Source of the DNA: Aquincolibacterium sp041674705
GTDB lineage: Bacteria; Omnitrophota; Omnitrophia; Omnitrophales; Aquincolibacteriaceae
Direction of reading: 5' to 3'
DNA: 33,533 nucleotides
Assembly: GCA_041674705.1 (NCBI GenBank)
Contig: JBAYVF010000019.1
Span: forward strand, 1 to 33,533
The stretch is not shown here. How positions within the stretch are numbered: the stretch's first letter is position 1. Below are more model-generated notes on this DNA. The model saw only the letters and a list, made by a program, of their open reading frames with translations, was not told the DNA's origin and searched no databases.

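Larger units (their letters stand above)
12128..33436 (-). repeat. Dispersed RSExR pentapeptide motif at module borders (22 exact copies)
   Basis: First residues of the exact copies, counted from the GTG at 33514: 27, 223, 451, 769, 1292, 1785, 2208, 2854, 3310, 3838, 4136, 4344, 4814, 5139, 5174, 5565, 5946, 6191, 6416, 6801, 6835, 7125. The variable residue is Ala (10 copies), Met (6), Thr (3), or once each Val, Leu, Glu. Degenerate copies include RAEMR at 1448 and ERGEAF near 11395. The commonest coding form reads CGCGCCTCGGAGCG on the plus strand. Serine is encoded by TCC, TCG, TCT, TCA and AGC, and arginine by CGN and AGG/AGA, so the peptide is more conserved than the DNA. The surrounding residues are low-complexity and polar. 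Confidence 0.9.

Noticed and set aside
33460..33514. SRRAFLTGLGW near the right edge, resembling a Tat twin-arginine signal
   Set aside because: The SRRxFL pattern is not followed by a hydrophobic core (ATRYDDKK follows), and the frame continues upstream, so it is unlikely to be an N-terminal export signal.
33512..33514. GTG as the true start codon of the giant gene
   Set aside because: The frame is open to the window edge and the preceding codons (NPVQPV) match internal linkers, so the real start is probably outside the window.

Overview
The window reads as a chromosomal segment of a moderately GC-rich, free-standing bacterium with ordinary housekeeping genes (mutY, pyrE, a TrmJ-type tRNA methyltransferase, rsmB, pepA, cysE, ychF) followed by one enormous reading frame. 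That frame occupies 10832-33533 on the minus strand, is open for at least 7,560 codons, and runs off the right edge. Extreme giant genes built from unrelated enzyme modules have been reported in the Omnitrophota (OP3) lineage. That, with small secreted proteins resembling the exosortase-associated TIGR04073 family, makes an Omnitrophota or related PVC-group genome my best guess. This is an inference, not a demonstrated assignment.

Layout. 1-103: start of a leftward secreted-protein gene, divergent from mutY (275-1351, +). 1455-1676: small HTH regulator (-) with an AT-rich divergent upstream region carrying a 13-bp direct repeat. 1966-2478: secreted TIGR04073-like protein (+), separated by a strong bidirectional terminator from pyrE (-). 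From pyrE to the right edge every gene is on the minus strand: pyrE, trmJ-like, a second TIGR04073-like gene overlapping rsmB, a small membrane protein, pepA, a half-length TauE/SafE permease, an RNase HI-like gene, cysE, ychF and the giant gene.

Between 8.67 and 11.09 kb there are five copies of a palindromic repeat rich in GTACGGCG/CGCCGTAC. They supply the stop codons of cysE and of the giant gene, separate ychF from its apparent Shine-Dalgarno, abut the RNase HI start, and one copy is inserted in frame inside the giant ORF.

The giant ORF (residue numbers counted from the in-frame GTG at 33514) is a string of modules. In order: GNAT-like; helical; carbamate-kinase-like; helical/HEAT-like; GNAT-like; HPr-like; GT2 glycosyltransferase; FHA-like; DUF218-like; an unassigned module; a long helical region; GNAT; membrane; nucleotidyltransferase; SAM methyltransferase; CheR-like Rossmann domain; membrane; radical SAM; HD phosphohydrolase; membrane; a second HPr-like; RelA/SpoT-like; a methyltransferase-like module; GNAT; and a C-terminal module. 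The borders between modules are marked by a pentapeptide, Arg-Ser-Glu-x-Arg (x mostly Ala, Met or Thr). It occurs 22 times in exact form, on average about every 340 residues, and in several places is embedded in longer repeated linker cassettes.

This regular linker, conserved at the amino-acid level despite different serine and arginine codons, is the most striking signal in the window. It suggests a modular giant polyprotein, or a scaffold with a dedicated processing, docking or recombination signal. The membrane bundles interspersed among enzymes suggest a membrane-associated assembly.
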